Positions 1 to 8,355 of a stretch of 60,647 nt of DNA are shown here, piece after piece. The DNA comes from Streptomyces olindensis. GTDB lineage: Bacteria > Actinomycetota > Actinomycetes > Streptomycetales > Streptomycetaceae. Location: the NCBI GenBank assembly GCA_000696115.1, contig JJOH01000031.1, positions 1 to 60,647 on the forward strand, in the 5' to 3' direction. A program made the position numbers and the translations under genes. The notes beneath the pieces were generated by a model. The model was not told the DNA's origin and ran no database searches. It worked only from the letters and a program-made list of their open reading frames with translations. Numbering within the stretch: the first letter of the stretch is position 1; each line of letters opens with the position of its first letter.

Positions 1-260
<260 letters not shown>

Positions 261-343
261 AGTTGCTCGCGTCCACTGTGTTGGTTCTGAAACCACGAAC
301 AGCCCCGTCATTGTTGGCGGTGTGGCGTTCACAGTTTCATAGT

Positions 344-462
344 GTTTCGGTGGTTATAGCGTAGGGGAAACGCCCGGTTACATTCCGAACCCGGAAGCTA
401 AGCCTTACAGCGCCGATGGTACTGCAGGGGGGACCCTGTGGGAGAGTAGGACGCCGCCGAAC
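344..462 (+). rRNA. 5S ribosomal RNA
   Basis: A complete 5S gene of about 119 nt. It begins GTTTCGGTGGTTATAGCG, contains the conserved loop CCGAACCCGGAAG and closes with a 3' strand (CGCCGCCGAAC) that pairs with the 5' end. It sits about 85 nt downstream of the 23S end and just before a strong hairpin. Ends are placed to within 1-2 nt. Confidence 0.96.
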
Positions 463-472
463 AATTATTGAG

Positions 473-504
473 AAAACCCCTGCATCGTTTGATGCGGGGG
501 TTTT
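473..504 (+). terminator. Intrinsic terminator of the rRNA operon
   Basis: AAAACCCCTGCATC pairs with GATGCGGGGGTTTT around a GTTT loop. The 10-bp GC core has one G-T wobble and is extended by A-T pairs; the 3' arm ends in a T-run. It lies about 10 nt after the 5S rRNA, a typical factor-independent terminator. Confidence 0.9.
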
Positions 505-552
505 CTGCGTTCGGGCCCCTTTCCCGGTCCCTTCTCCGGGGCCCTTCGTTCG

Positions 553-1863
553 TTATAGGCGTCCTGCTGCCTTCAGCGCCAAATACGCGTCCGCCAGTGC
601 CGGTGCGAGGTCGTCCGGTGTGGCGTCCACGACCGTGACGCCATGGCGGCGGAGTTGTTCTGCGATGCGGTGGCGCTCGGATTGGGCCTGGGCGGCTGCG
701 GCGGCCTCATAGACGGCGTCGACGTTTCCGCGGGCTTTCGCCATTTCGGTGATGTGCGGGTCCGCTACCGATGCCAGCAGGACCGTGTGCCGCTGAGTGA
801 GCTGGGCGAGGACCGGGAGCAGGCCCTCTTCGATGGGGGCCGCGTCCAGCGTGGTCAGCAGGACGATCAGGGAGCGTCGGGGGGACGTACGCAGTGCCGT
901 GGCCGTGAGGCCCCGGGCGTCCGTCTCGACGAGCTCGGGTTCGAGCGTGGCCATCGCGTTCACCAGGGACGGCAGGACATCGCCTGCCGTGCGGCCCTGG
1001 ACGAGGGCGCGGACCTTGCGGTCGTAGGCGAGGAGGTCGACGCGGTCGCCGGCGCGGGACGCGAGGGCCGCCAGGAGCAGAGCCGCGTCCATGGAGGCGT
1101 CGAGGCGGGGGGCGTCGCCCACGCGGCCCGCCGAGGTGCGGCCGGTGTCGAGGACCAGGAGGATGTGGCGGTCGCGCTCAGGACGCCATGTACGTACCGC
1201 GACGGCGGACTGGCGGGCCGTGGCGCGCCAGTCGATGGAGCGGGTGTCATCGCCGGGGACGTACTCGCGCAGGCTGTCGAACTCGGTGCCCTCGCCGCGG
1301 GTGAGCACGCTGGTGCGGCCGTCCAGTTCACGCAGGCGCGCCAGCTTGGAGGGCAGATGCTTGCGGCTGGTGAACGGGGGCAGGACCCGTACCGTCCACG
1401 GGGCCCTGTGCGTGCCCTGGCGAGAGAAGAGGCCCAAAGGGCCGTAGGAGCGGATGGTGATCCGGTCGGCCTGGCGGTCGCCTCGGCGGGTGGGGCGCAG
1501 GCGGGTCGTCACGCGGCGGCGTTCGCCCGGCGGGACCGTGAGGCGGTGGCGGGAAGCCGTCGTTTCCGTGCCGGGCTGCCAGCTGCTGGGCGGCCAGGCG
1601 TCGCGGAGCCGGGCGCGGAGGGGACGGCGGGACGGGTTGATGATCGTGAGGGTCACGTCCGCCGTGTCCCCGAGGCGTACGGAGGTGTCGCCGGAGCGGG
1701 TCAGGCCCAGGCGTCGTACGGGGGCGGCCAGGGCGAAGTCGCAGGCGCAGGCCACGACCAGGGGTGCGTTGACCGCCAGGATGCCCGTCCAGCTGGGCTC
1801 CCAGATGCCTACGGGGAGGGAGCCCAGGGCCGCGAGGAGGGCGGCGCGTCCGGTGAGTGCCAT
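553..1863 (-). CDS. DUF58 domain-containing protein
   Basis: 436 aa. Two hydrophobic N-terminal segments (about residues 5-45) are followed by a DUF58 core with the signature RSIDWRATARQSAVAVR and a von Willebrand A-like fold whose metal site is DTGRTS in LLVLDTGRTS. DUF58 proteins are routinely encoded next to MoxR AAA+ ATPases and are thought to be their membrane-anchored partners; the substrate is unknown. The start ATG overlaps the stop of the MoxR gene by one base (TGATG), so translation is probably coupled. It is the last gene of the five-gene minus-strand operon. Family assignment is firm, biological role open. Confidence 0.9.
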   Translation of the reverse strand: MALTGRAALLAALGSLPVGIWEPSWTGILAVNAPLVVACACDFALAAPVRRLGLTRSGDTSVRLGDTADVTLTIINPSRRPLRARLRDAWPPSSWQPGTETTASRHRLTVPPGERRRVTTRLRPTRRGDRQADRITIRSYGPLGLFSRQGTHRAPWTVRVLPPFTSRKHLPSKLARLRELDGRTSVLTRGEGTEFDSLREYVPGDDTRSIDWRATARQSAVAVRTWRPERDRHILLVLDTGRTSAGRVGDAPRLDASMDAALLLAALASRAGDRVDLLAYDRKVRALVQGRTAGDVLPSLVNAMATLEPELVETDARGLTATALRTSPRRSLIVLLTTLDAAPIEEGLLPVLAQLTQRHTVLLASVADPHITEMAKARGNVDAVYEAAAAAQAQSERHRIAEQLRRHGVTVVDATPDDLAPALADAYLALKAAGRL

Positions 1864-2855
1864 CAGCGGGGAACGGGGACGTGGGCGAGGATCGCGTTGA
1901 TGACGGAGTCGGCCGTCACGCCTTCCATTTCGGCCTCCGGGCGGAGCTGGACGCGGTGGCGGAGCGTGGGGAGGGCGAGGGCCTTCACGTCGTCGGGGAT
2001 GACGTAGTCGCGGCCGGTCAGCCAGGCCCAGGCCCGGGCGGTGGCCAGGAGGGCCGTGGCGCCCCGGGGGGAGACACCCAGGGTCAGGGACGGCGATTCG
2101 CGGGTGGCGCGGCAGATGTCGACGACGTAGGCGGTGATCTCCGGGGAGATCGTCGTCCTGGCGACCGCGGCGCGGGCGGCTTCCAGATCGGCCGGGTTCG
2201 CCACGGGGCGTACGCCGGCGGCGTGGAGGTCGCGTGGGTTGAAGCCCTCGGCGTGGCGGGTGAGGACGTCGATCTCGTCCTGGCGGGAGGGGAGGGGGAT
2301 GGTGAGTTTGAGGAGGAAGCGGTCCAGCTGGGCTTCCGGGAGGGGGTAGGTGCCCTCGTACTCGACCGGGTTCTGCGTCGCGGCGACCAGGAACGGGTCG
2401 GGGAGGGGGCGGGGGGTGCCGTCGACGGTGACCTGGCGTTCCTCCATGGCCTCCAGGAGGGACGACTGGGTCTTGGGAGGCGTGCGGTTGATCTCGTCCG
2501 CGAGGAGGAGGTTGGTGAAGACCGGGCCGGGCTGGAAGGAGAACTCGGCGGTGCGGGTGTCGTACACCAGGGAGCCGGTGACGTCGCTCGGCATGAGGTC
2601 GGGGGTGAACTGGACGCGCTTGGTGTCGAGTTCGAGGGCGGAGGCGAGGGCACGGACCAGGAGGGTCTTGGCGACGCCGGGGACGCCTTCGAGGAGGACG
2701 TGGCCGCGGCAGAGCAGGGCGACGACGAGGCCGGTGACGGCGGGGTCCTGGCCGACCACGGCCTTGGCGATCTCGGCGCGCAGGGCCTCCAGGGAGGCGC
2801 GGGTGGCGCCCGGGTCCCCGGTCTGCCCGGCGTTGTCAGTGGTCGGGTCCATCAT
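1863..2855 (-). CDS. MoxR-family AAA+ ATPase
   Basis: 330 aa from the ATG at 2855. Walker A is GVPGVAKT, Walker B is LLLADEINR, and a sensor-1 region reads FLVAATQNPVEYEG; the C-terminal lid carries LTLGVSPRGATALL. This is the standard MoxR layout and length. MoxR ATPases act as cytoplasmic chaperones for assembly or activation of partner proteins, usually vWA/DUF58 proteins such as the one encoded next. The start is chosen because ATGA overlaps the DUF4350 stop by 4 nt and AGAGAGG lies about 10 nt upstream. A much longer open frame continues upstream through the DUF4350 gene and is not used. Confidence 0.93.
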   Translation of the reverse strand: MMDPTTDNAGQTGDPGATRASLEALRAEIAKAVVGQDPAVTGLVVALLCRGHVLLEGVPGVAKTLLVRALASALELDTKRVQFTPDLMPSDVTGSLVYDTRTAEFSFQPGPVFTNLLLADEINRTPPKTQSSLLEAMEERQVTVDGTPRPLPDPFLVAATQNPVEYEGTYPLPEAQLDRFLLKLTIPLPSRQDEIDVLTRHAEGFNPRDLHAAGVRPVANPADLEAARAAVARTTISPEITAYVVDICRATRESPSLTLGVSPRGATALLATARAWAWLTGRDYVIPDDVKALALPTLRHRVQLRPEAEMEGVTADSVINAILAHVPVPR

Positions 2856-4048
2856 GGACGGCGTACCTCTCTTTCGAGGGCGTCGAGTCGGTCGGCGAGT
2901 GCGATGAGTGCTGCGTCGTCGCTGGGCGGTGGTCCGAAGAGGAGGGCGTGCAGGTCCTGGCCGTCGCCGTGGAGGTGGGCGGACAGGGCGGGGATCAGGG
3001 CCTCGGGTGTGTGCGCCTGGGTGACGGGGACGCCGGTGAGGGGGGCGAGGCGGGTGCGGGTCGTGGAGCGAAGAGCGTTTGCCGCGCGGTCGCGGGCGTC
3101 GGCCTTGCGGTAGAGGCGGGCGCGGCCTTCGGCGGTTTCCGAGGCGCGGATCGCGACGGGGAGTTTTTCGGGCACGAGGGGGCCGAGTCGGCGTGCCCTC
3201 CAGAGGGCGGCCAGGGCTGCGGCGAAGAAGAGCTGCAGGGTGCCCCAGAGCCAGCCCGAGGGGAGCAGATCGAAGAAGCCGCGTTCGTCGTCGGCGCCGG
3301 TGGCCGACGCGTCGGAGAGCGAGGGGAGGTACCAGACCAGATGGGGGCGGGAGCCGAGGAGTTGGAGGGCGAGCGAGGCGTTGCCCTGCTCGTCGAGGCG
3401 GTCGTTGAGGAGGATGTCGGGCGCGCCGAGGACGACGGTGTCGCCGTCCCCGCGGTCGGCCGGGATGCGCAGCAGGGTGGACAGGCGCTCGCTGGGGTAG
3501 CACTCGTCGGCGTCGAGGTGCGTGGTGGTGTAGCGGACGCCGCCCGTGTCGGCGGTGCCGGCGCGCCGGGCGGCGGGCAGGTCGCAGTCGGGGGAGAGCG
3601 TCGAGTCGAGGCTGGTGGCGGGGTCGGCGGTGACGCCGGGGGCGAGTCGTTCGACGGACGCGCTGCCGGAGGCGACCAGGACGGTACGGCCTCCCGCGTC
3701 GGTGAAGGCGTCGTGCAGGCGGGACTGCTGACTGCGGGTCAGCAGGTCGGGGACGGCGACCAGGAGGGTCGTGTCGGGGCCGGCCGCGGTGGCGGCCTCG
3801 TCCAGGGTGGTGACCACGCGGGTGTCCACGCCCCGGTCCGCGAGGAGCTCGGCGACGGCGCGGCTGCCGTTGGGGTCGACGGAACGCGGGTCGAGTTCCC
3901 CGTGCCGGGCGTCGGAGCGGATCACGGCGATGGCGATGGCGCCCGCGAGGAGCACCACGAGAGCGAGCGCGATACCGCGCGCACGGGTCCAGACCTGGCG
4001 TGCGGTGGGCGAGGCCGAGGTGGACGGGAGCGTGGCCTCGGTGGTCAT
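2852..4048 (-). CDS. DUF4350 domain-containing membrane protein
   Basis: 398 aa. One N-terminal transmembrane segment (GIALALVVLLAGAIAIAV, about residues 25-43) precedes a large extracytoplasmic domain with a Rossmann-like DUF4350 start (DPNGSRAVAELLADRGVDT). A second hydrophobic segment near residue 270 (LWGTLQLFFAAALAALW) returns the chain to the cytoplasm, leaving a soluble tail. The fold resembles glutamine-amidotransferase/GATase-like domains but no catalytic triad is evident. Overlaps of 4 nt with both neighbours show strict operonic coupling. The start ATG at 4048 is fixed by the ATGA junction. Function unknown beyond its recurrent MoxR-DUF58-DUF4129 context. Confidence 0.85.
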   Translation of the reverse strand: MTTEATLPSTSASPTARQVWTRARGIALALVVLLAGAIAIAVIRSDARHGELDPRSVDPNGSRAVAELLADRGVDTRVVTTLDEAATAAGPDTTLLVAVPDLLTRSQQSRLHDAFTDAGGRTVLVASGSASVERLAPGVTADPATSLDSTLSPDCDLPAARRAGTADTGGVRYTTTHLDADECYPSERLSTLLRIPADRGDGDTVVLGAPDILLNDRLDEQGNASLALQLLGSRPHLVWYLPSLSDASATGADDERGFFDLLPSGWLWGTLQLFFAAALAALWRARRLGPLVPEKLPVAIRASETAEGRARLYRKADARDRAANALRSTTRTRLAPLTGVPVTQAHTPEALIPALSAHLHGDGQDLHALLFGPPPSDDAALIALADRLDALEREVRRP

Positions 4049-4812
4049 TCGGCGGCTCCCTGGCGGGTGTTGGGGGCCGTGTTGGCGCTGCTGGCGGCGA
4101 GCTGGGGCTTGGTGCGTTCCAGGTCGCGGTCGAGTTCGGCGATGCGGTGGTACGACTGCTCGGTCGCGGACCGGCCGCCGTATGTGACGTCGTCGAAGTC
4201 GCGGGCGGCGGTGCGCAGTCGGTCGGTGTGGGCGGGCAGGGCGCGGCCGGCTTCGGCGGCGGCCTCGTCGGCGGTGCGGCCGGGGCGGGCGTCGAGCAGG
4301 GCGCGTTCCTCCAAGGCGCGGACGAGGGCGCGCATGCGTTCCTGGACGGCCTGGTTCCAGTGGCCCTGGGCGGCGTGTGCCTCGGCGGCGGCGCGGTGGT
4401 CGGCGGCGCTGCGGGGGCGGTCGTCGAACAGGGCGGCGGACGAGGTGGGTTGGCGGCGCGGGGTGCCCAGGCGCCACCACAGGGCGCCCAGGACCGCGAG
4501 GACGGCCAGGATGATGACGGCCAGGCCGAGTGTGCCGCCGGGTGTGGCGGTCGAGGCGGCGTTGAAGAGTTTGTCGAGCCAGTCCCAGAAGGCGTCGAGG
4601 GCGCGTTGGAACAGGCTGGGGTCGTCCTCGTGGTACATCCGCTTGGACAGCTCGCGCCGGGCCGCCTCCCGTGCGGGGTCGCGCGGGATGGTGAGCGGCG
4701 GCTCGTCGGCGGAGCGGGCCGGCGACAGCACGGAGGTGTCGCCGGCGCGCAGCAGCGTTCGTATGGCGGCGCCGGGCAGCGCCGTTGTGAGCAGTTCCCC
4801 CGCCGGGCTCAC
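4045..4812 (-). CDS. DUF4129 domain-containing protein
   Basis: 255 aa from GTG at 4812. A single transmembrane helix (LGLAVIILAVLAVLGALWW, about residues 90-110) separates an N-terminal segment from a cytoplasmic helical DUF4129 domain containing the typical RALVRALEERALLDARPGRTADEAA and FDDVTYGG motifs. The GTG is preferred over an ATG further upstream because the latter lies inside the preceding gene, while GGGGAGC stands 8 nt before the GTG. DUF4129 also appears as the C-terminal domain of some transglutaminase-like proteins and accompanies MoxR/DUF58 clusters, suggesting a role in envelope protein maturation (inference). Confidence 0.85.
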   Translation of the reverse strand: MSPAGELLTTALPGAAIRTLLRAGDTSVLSPARSADEPPLTIPRDPAREAARRELSKRMYHEDDPSLFQRALDAFWDWLDKLFNAASTATPGGTLGLAVIILAVLAVLGALWWRLGTPRRQPTSSAALFDDRPRSAADHRAAAEAHAAQGHWNQAVQERMRALVRALEERALLDARPGRTADEAAAEAGRALPAHTDRLRTAARDFDDVTYGGRSATEQSYHRIAELDRDLERTKPQLAASSANTAPNTRQGAAE

Positions 4813-4816
4813 CGCA

Positions 4817-6184
4817 TCAGCTCCCCGGTGTGGCGCCGGGGGCGGTGGGGCCGTAGCCCTGGACACCGGCGGCGCGGGCCAGTTCGAGGTCGAGGGCCTC
4901 GCGGCGGATGCGCTGGTCGATGTAGAGGAGCACGGTGACGCCCGCCGTGATCGGGAACGTGATCATGGAGCCGATCACCGAGCCGATGCCGCTGACGATG
5001 AGGAACGTCCAGCCCAGGCTGGCCACGCCGGTGTTGAGCCAGCCGGTGATGCCGTCGCCGCTGAGGGCCGCGGCGAGGAAGGTGAAGGGGATGACGATGA
5101 TCGAGGCGACGACGTTCGCGATGATCGTGGCGAGCAGCTGGATGCCGAAGATCCGCCACCAGGTGCCCCGGACCAGCTTCGCGGAGCGGCTCATCGCCTT
5201 CTTGATGCCCTGCTTCTCCAGCATCAGGGCGGGCGAGGCCAGGGAGAAGCGGATCATCAGCCACAGGGCGACGATGCCGGCGCCGATGACGCCCAGGACG
5301 GTCAGGGCGACGCCCGGCCCGGTGCTCCCGGCGGCGGCGATGAGGATGCCGGGCAGGGTGCCCACGGTGACGATGCCGGCGGTGATGAGCAGCAGCAGGC
5401 AGATGAGGCCGAACAGTTTGAGAACCTGAGGGCGGGCGTCCCGCCAGGCCTCGCCGATGGTGACCGACTTGCCGAGCACGGCGCGGCTGGTGACGGTGGT
5501 GAGCAGGGCGGTCGCGATGACGGTGCCGACCAGGGAGATCACGAAGATCACGCTGGAGTTGAGCAGCGCGTCGCCCATGGCGCGGCTCAGCTCGCTGAGG
5601 GTGGCGCTCGGGTCGTCGAGGGCCTCGGTGCTGGAGTCGTCCAGGACGAGGCCCTGGAACAGCACGACGATGACCTCGGTGAGGACGGCGACGGTCAGGG
5701 AGATGCCCAGGACCGTGCGCCAGTGGGTGCGCATGGTGGAGACGGCGCCGTCGAGGATCTCGCCGACGCCGAGCGGGCGGAGGGGGATGACGCCGGGCTT
5801 GGCGGCCGGCGGGGGGCCGCCCCAGCCGCTTCCCCAGCCGCCGTAGCCACCGGGGTGTCCGTGGTTGCCGGGGCCGTAGCCGCCAGGGCCACCGGGGCCG
5901 TACCCGCCGGGCGGCTGGGTGCCCCAGCCCGGGCCGGGCGGCGGGGGCGGGGGAGCCTGGCCGGGGCCGGCCGGGCCGCTCGGGGCGGACCACTGGGCCG
6001 GTGGCGGCTGCTCCTTGGACCACTGCGGGCCGGGGCCCTGCGGGGTCTGGCCCGGCTGGCCCGGCTGATCGGCGGGCTGTGCGGGACCGGGGCGGTCTTC
6101 GGGCTCGGCAGGGCCGGACGCGTCAGGCTTCTGCCCGTCGGACGGGGCGGATCCGGGCGAGGCCCAGCCCGGAGTGTCGTTCAT
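4817..6184 (-). CDS. Polytopic membrane protein with proline/glycine-rich N-terminus (GDPD membrane-domain-like)
   Basis: 455 aa. The first ~140 residues are low complexity, rich in Pro, Gly and Gln (runs such as PPPPPPGPG and YGPGGPGGYGPG). The remainder, starting at IPLRPLGVGEILDGA, has about six hydrophobic helices and resembles the membrane domain found N-terminal to some glycerophosphodiester phosphodiesterases; no catalytic GDPD domain is present. It is the first gene of the minus-strand operon and divergent from mtnA across 140 bp that should hold both promoters. The disordered cytoplasmic N-terminus suggests a protein-interaction platform (inference). Confidence 0.8.
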   Translation of the reverse strand: MNDTPGWASPGSAPSDGQKPDASGPAEPEDRPGPAQPADQPGQPGQTPQGPGPQWSKEQPPPAQWSAPSGPAGPGQAPPPPPPGPGWGTQPPGGYGPGGPGGYGPGNHGHPGGYGGWGSGWGGPPPAAKPGVIPLRPLGVGEILDGAVSTMRTHWRTVLGISLTVAVLTEVIVVLFQGLVLDDSSTEALDDPSATLSELSRAMGDALLNSSVIFVISLVGTVIATALLTTVTSRAVLGKSVTIGEAWRDARPQVLKLFGLICLLLLITAGIVTVGTLPGILIAAAGSTGPGVALTVLGVIGAGIVALWLMIRFSLASPALMLEKQGIKKAMSRSAKLVRGTWWRIFGIQLLATIIANVVASIIVIPFTFLAAALSGDGITGWLNTGVASLGWTFLIVSGIGSVIGSMITFPITAGVTVLLYIDQRIRREALDLELARAAGVQGYGPTAPGATPGS

Positions 6185-6324
6185 CGTCGCTCCTTCACGG
6201 TGCCCGTCCGCGGTCGCGGCGGCAGGTTGGCAGCCATCGTGCCATGGGGTGGTCTTGGTGTGACCGGCCGCGGTATGGGCTGCGTACCTTCAATTGTCCG
6301 CTCGAAAGGGGGCAGACTGACCGC

Positions 6325-7473
6325 ATGGCTGATCAGTACGCGTACAGCGGCGATGACAAGCGGCCGACCGAGATCCCGGCGATCCGCTGGGAAGAGCCAC
6401 CGGAAGGGCCCGTTCTGGTTCTGCTGGACCAGACGAGGCTGCCCGCGGAGGAGGTCGAACTGGTCTGTACGGACGCGCCCGCGCTGGTGGAGGCGATCCG
6501 CTCGCTCGCCGTGCGCGGGGCGCCCCTGCTCGGCATCGCGGGGGCGTACGGCGTCGCGCTCGCCGCCGTGCGGGGCTTCGACGTGGACGAGGCCGCGGCC
6601 GCGCTGGCGAGTGCCCGGCCGACCGCGGTGAACCTGGCTGTCGGGGTGCGCCGGGCGCAGGCGGCCCACGAGGCCGCGCTCGCCAAGGGAGGCGACGTCC
6701 GGCAGGCGGCCGCGGCGGCGCTGGCCGCGGCGCGGCAGCTGCACCGGGAGGACGCCGAGGCCAGTGGGCGGATGGCCGAGCACGGGCTGGCGCTGCTGGA
6801 CGAGCTGCTGCCCGGTGGTGGGCACCGGATCCTCACCCACTGCAACACCGGTTCGCTGGTGTCGGGCGGTGAGGGCACGGCGTTCGCGGTGGCGCTCGCC
6901 GCGCACCGGGTGGGCCGGCTGCGGCGGCTGTGGGTGGACGAGACGCGTCCGCTGCTGCAGGGCGCGCGTCTGACGGCGTACGAGGCGGCCCGCAGCGGGA
7001 TGGCGTACACGCTGCTCACCGACAACGCGGCGGGGTCGCTGTTCGCCGCGGGTGAGGTGGACGCGGTGCTGATCGGGGCGGACCGCATCACGGCGGACGG
7101 TTCGGTGGCGAACAAGGTCGGGAGTTATCCGCTGGCGGTGCTGGCGCGGTACCACCATGTGCCGTTCATCGTGGTGGCGCCGGTGACGACCGTGGACCTG
7201 GACACGGCGGACGGGGCGTCCATCGAGGTGGAGCAGCGTCCTGGGCACGAGGTGACGGAGGTGGTGGCGCCGCAGGTGCCGGTGGCCGGTGCGGAGGCGG
7301 GCGGTGGGATTCCGGTGGCGCCGCTGGGGACGCAGGCGTACAACCCGGCGTTCGACGTGACGCCGCCGGAGCTGGTGACGGCGATCGTCACCGAGGAGGG
7401 TGCCGTTTCGCCCGTCACGGCCGAGGCGCTCGCCGAGGTGTGTGGCCGGTCGCGCCGGGTGGCGTCGGGCTGA
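6325..7473 (+). CDS. mtnA: S-methyl-5-thioribose-1-phosphate isomerase
   Basis: 382 aa. It isomerises methylthioribose-1-phosphate to methylthioribulose-1-phosphate in the methionine salvage pathway. Family features: RGAPLLGIAGAYG near residue 65, the active-site region THCNTGSL near residue 172, and DAVLIGADRITADG with the catalytic Asp near residue 250. The C-terminus holds FDVTPPELVTAIVTEEG. It belongs to the eIF2B-like fold. The ATG at 6325 is chosen because AAAGGGGGC precedes it by about 11 nt and the homology begins just after it. No other salvage gene lies nearby. Confidence 0.94.
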   Translation: MADQYAYSGDDKRPTEIPAIRWEEPPEGPVLVLLDQTRLPAEEVELVCTDAPALVEAIRSLAVRGAPLLGIAGAYGVALAAVRGFDVDEAAAALASARPTAVNLAVGVRRAQAAHEAALAKGGDVRQAAAAALAAARQLHREDAEASGRMAEHGLALLDELLPGGGHRILTHCNTGSLVSGGEGTAFAVALAAHRVGRLRRLWVDETRPLLQGARLTAYEAARSGMAYTLLTDNAAGSLFAAGEVDAVLIGADRITADGSVANKVGSYPLAVLARYHHVPFIVVAPVTTVDLDTADGASIEVEQRPGHEVTEVVAPQVPVAGAEAGGGIPVAPLGTQAYNPAFDVTPPELVTAIVTEEGAVSPVTAEALAEVCGRSRRVASG

Positions 7474-7608
7474 GTCGAGCGGCTGCCGGAGCGTGTGCCC
7501 GGGGGGTGCGGGCTCCGGCGTGCCTGCCCGTCATGCCGTGGCCGCGGAGGTCGTCGAAGATCGGCGGCGGCGGGAAGGAGGGCAGACAGTGGCGCTCCCT
7601 GCGACTAT

Positions 7609-7626
7609 GGTCACTGGCCGGTGACC
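7609..7626 (+). promoter_or_regulatory. Palindrome upstream of mtrA, possible response-regulator site
   Basis: GGTCAC and GTGACC form perfect 6-bp arms around TGGCCG, ending 38 nt before the mtrA start. The position suits autoregulation or another transcription factor. A GTNAC-type half-site is broadly compatible with reported MtrA motifs, but I have not matched it to a published matrix. The rest of the 191-nt mtnA-mtrA gap shows no clear -35/-10 pair. Confidence 0.4.
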
Positions 7627-7664
7627 TACCTCACCACTGCCTTCGCCACTGTTATGAGAATGGG

Positions 7665-8354
7665 ATGATGTCGTTTATGAAGGGACGAGTCCTTGTCGTC
7701 GACGACGACACCGCACTGGCCGAGATGCTCGGCATCGTGCTGCGTGGTGAGGGTTTCGAGCCGTCTTTCGTGGCCGACGGCGACAAGGCGCTGGCCGCCT
7801 TCCGCGAGTCCAAGCCCGATCTGGTGCTGCTTGACCTGATGCTGCCCGGCCGGGACGGGATCGAGGTGTGCCGTCTGATCAGGGCGGAGTCCGGGGTGCC
7901 GATCGTGATGCTCACGGCGAAGAGCGACACGGTCGACGTCGTCGTGGGCCTGGAGTCGGGCGCGGACGACTACATCGTGAAGCCGTTCAAGCCGAAGGAG
8001 CTGGTGGCCCGGATCCGGGCGCGCCTGCGGAGGTCGGAGGAGCCCGCTCCGGAGCAGCTCGCCATCGGTGACCTGGTCATCGACGTGGCCGGGCACTCCG
8101 TGAAGCGGGACGGGCAGTCGATCGCGCTGACGCCGCTGGAGTTCGATCTGCTGGTCGCGCTGGCGCGCAAGCCGTGGCAGGTGTTCACGCGCGAGGTGCT
8201 GCTGGAGCAGGTGTGGGGTTACCGGCACGCGGCGGACACGCGTCTGGTGAACGTGCACGTGCAGCGGCTGCGCTCCAAGGTCGAGAAGGACCCGGAGAAG
8301 CCGGAGATCGTGGTGACGGTCCGTGGTGTCGGGTACAAGGCAGGGCCGAGCTGA
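7665..8354 (+). CDS. mtrA: Two-component response regulator MtrA
   Basis: 229 aa OmpR/PhoB-family regulator. The receiver domain (residues 6-120) has the acidic pocket VVDDD at 11-15, phospho-acceptor Asp57 in LLDLMLPG, Thr in MLTAKSD and the conserved Lys in IVKPFKP. The winged helix (about 135-228) ends VTVRGVGYKAGPS. It pairs with the downstream histidine kinase; in Streptomyces MtrA controls development, cell wall and specialised-metabolite genes (established for the family). Two adjacent ATGs (7665, 7668) are possible starts; MMSFMKGRV is the usual N-terminus. One intervening base separates its stop from mtrB. Confidence 0.97.
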   Translation: MMSFMKGRVLVVDDDTALAEMLGIVLRGEGFEPSFVADGDKALAAFRESKPDLVLLDLMLPGRDGIEVCRLIRAESGVPIVMLTAKSDTVDVVVGLESGADDYIVKPFKPKELVARIRARLRRSEEPAPEQLAIGDLVIDVAGHSVKRDGQSIALTPLEFDLLVALARKPWQVFTREVLLEQVWGYRHAADTRLVNVHVQRLRSKVEKDPEKPEIVVTVRGVGYKAGPS

Positions 8355-8355
8355 C

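Noticed and set aside
4813..4866. ATG at 4866 as start of the DUF4129 gene
   Set aside because: It would overlap the preceding gene by 50 nt; the GTG at 4812 has a good ribosome-binding site and correct spacing.
2948..6631. 1227-codon plus-strand open frame across the MoxR operon
   Set aside because: Gly/Ala/Arg-rich shadow of five well-supported minus-strand genes.
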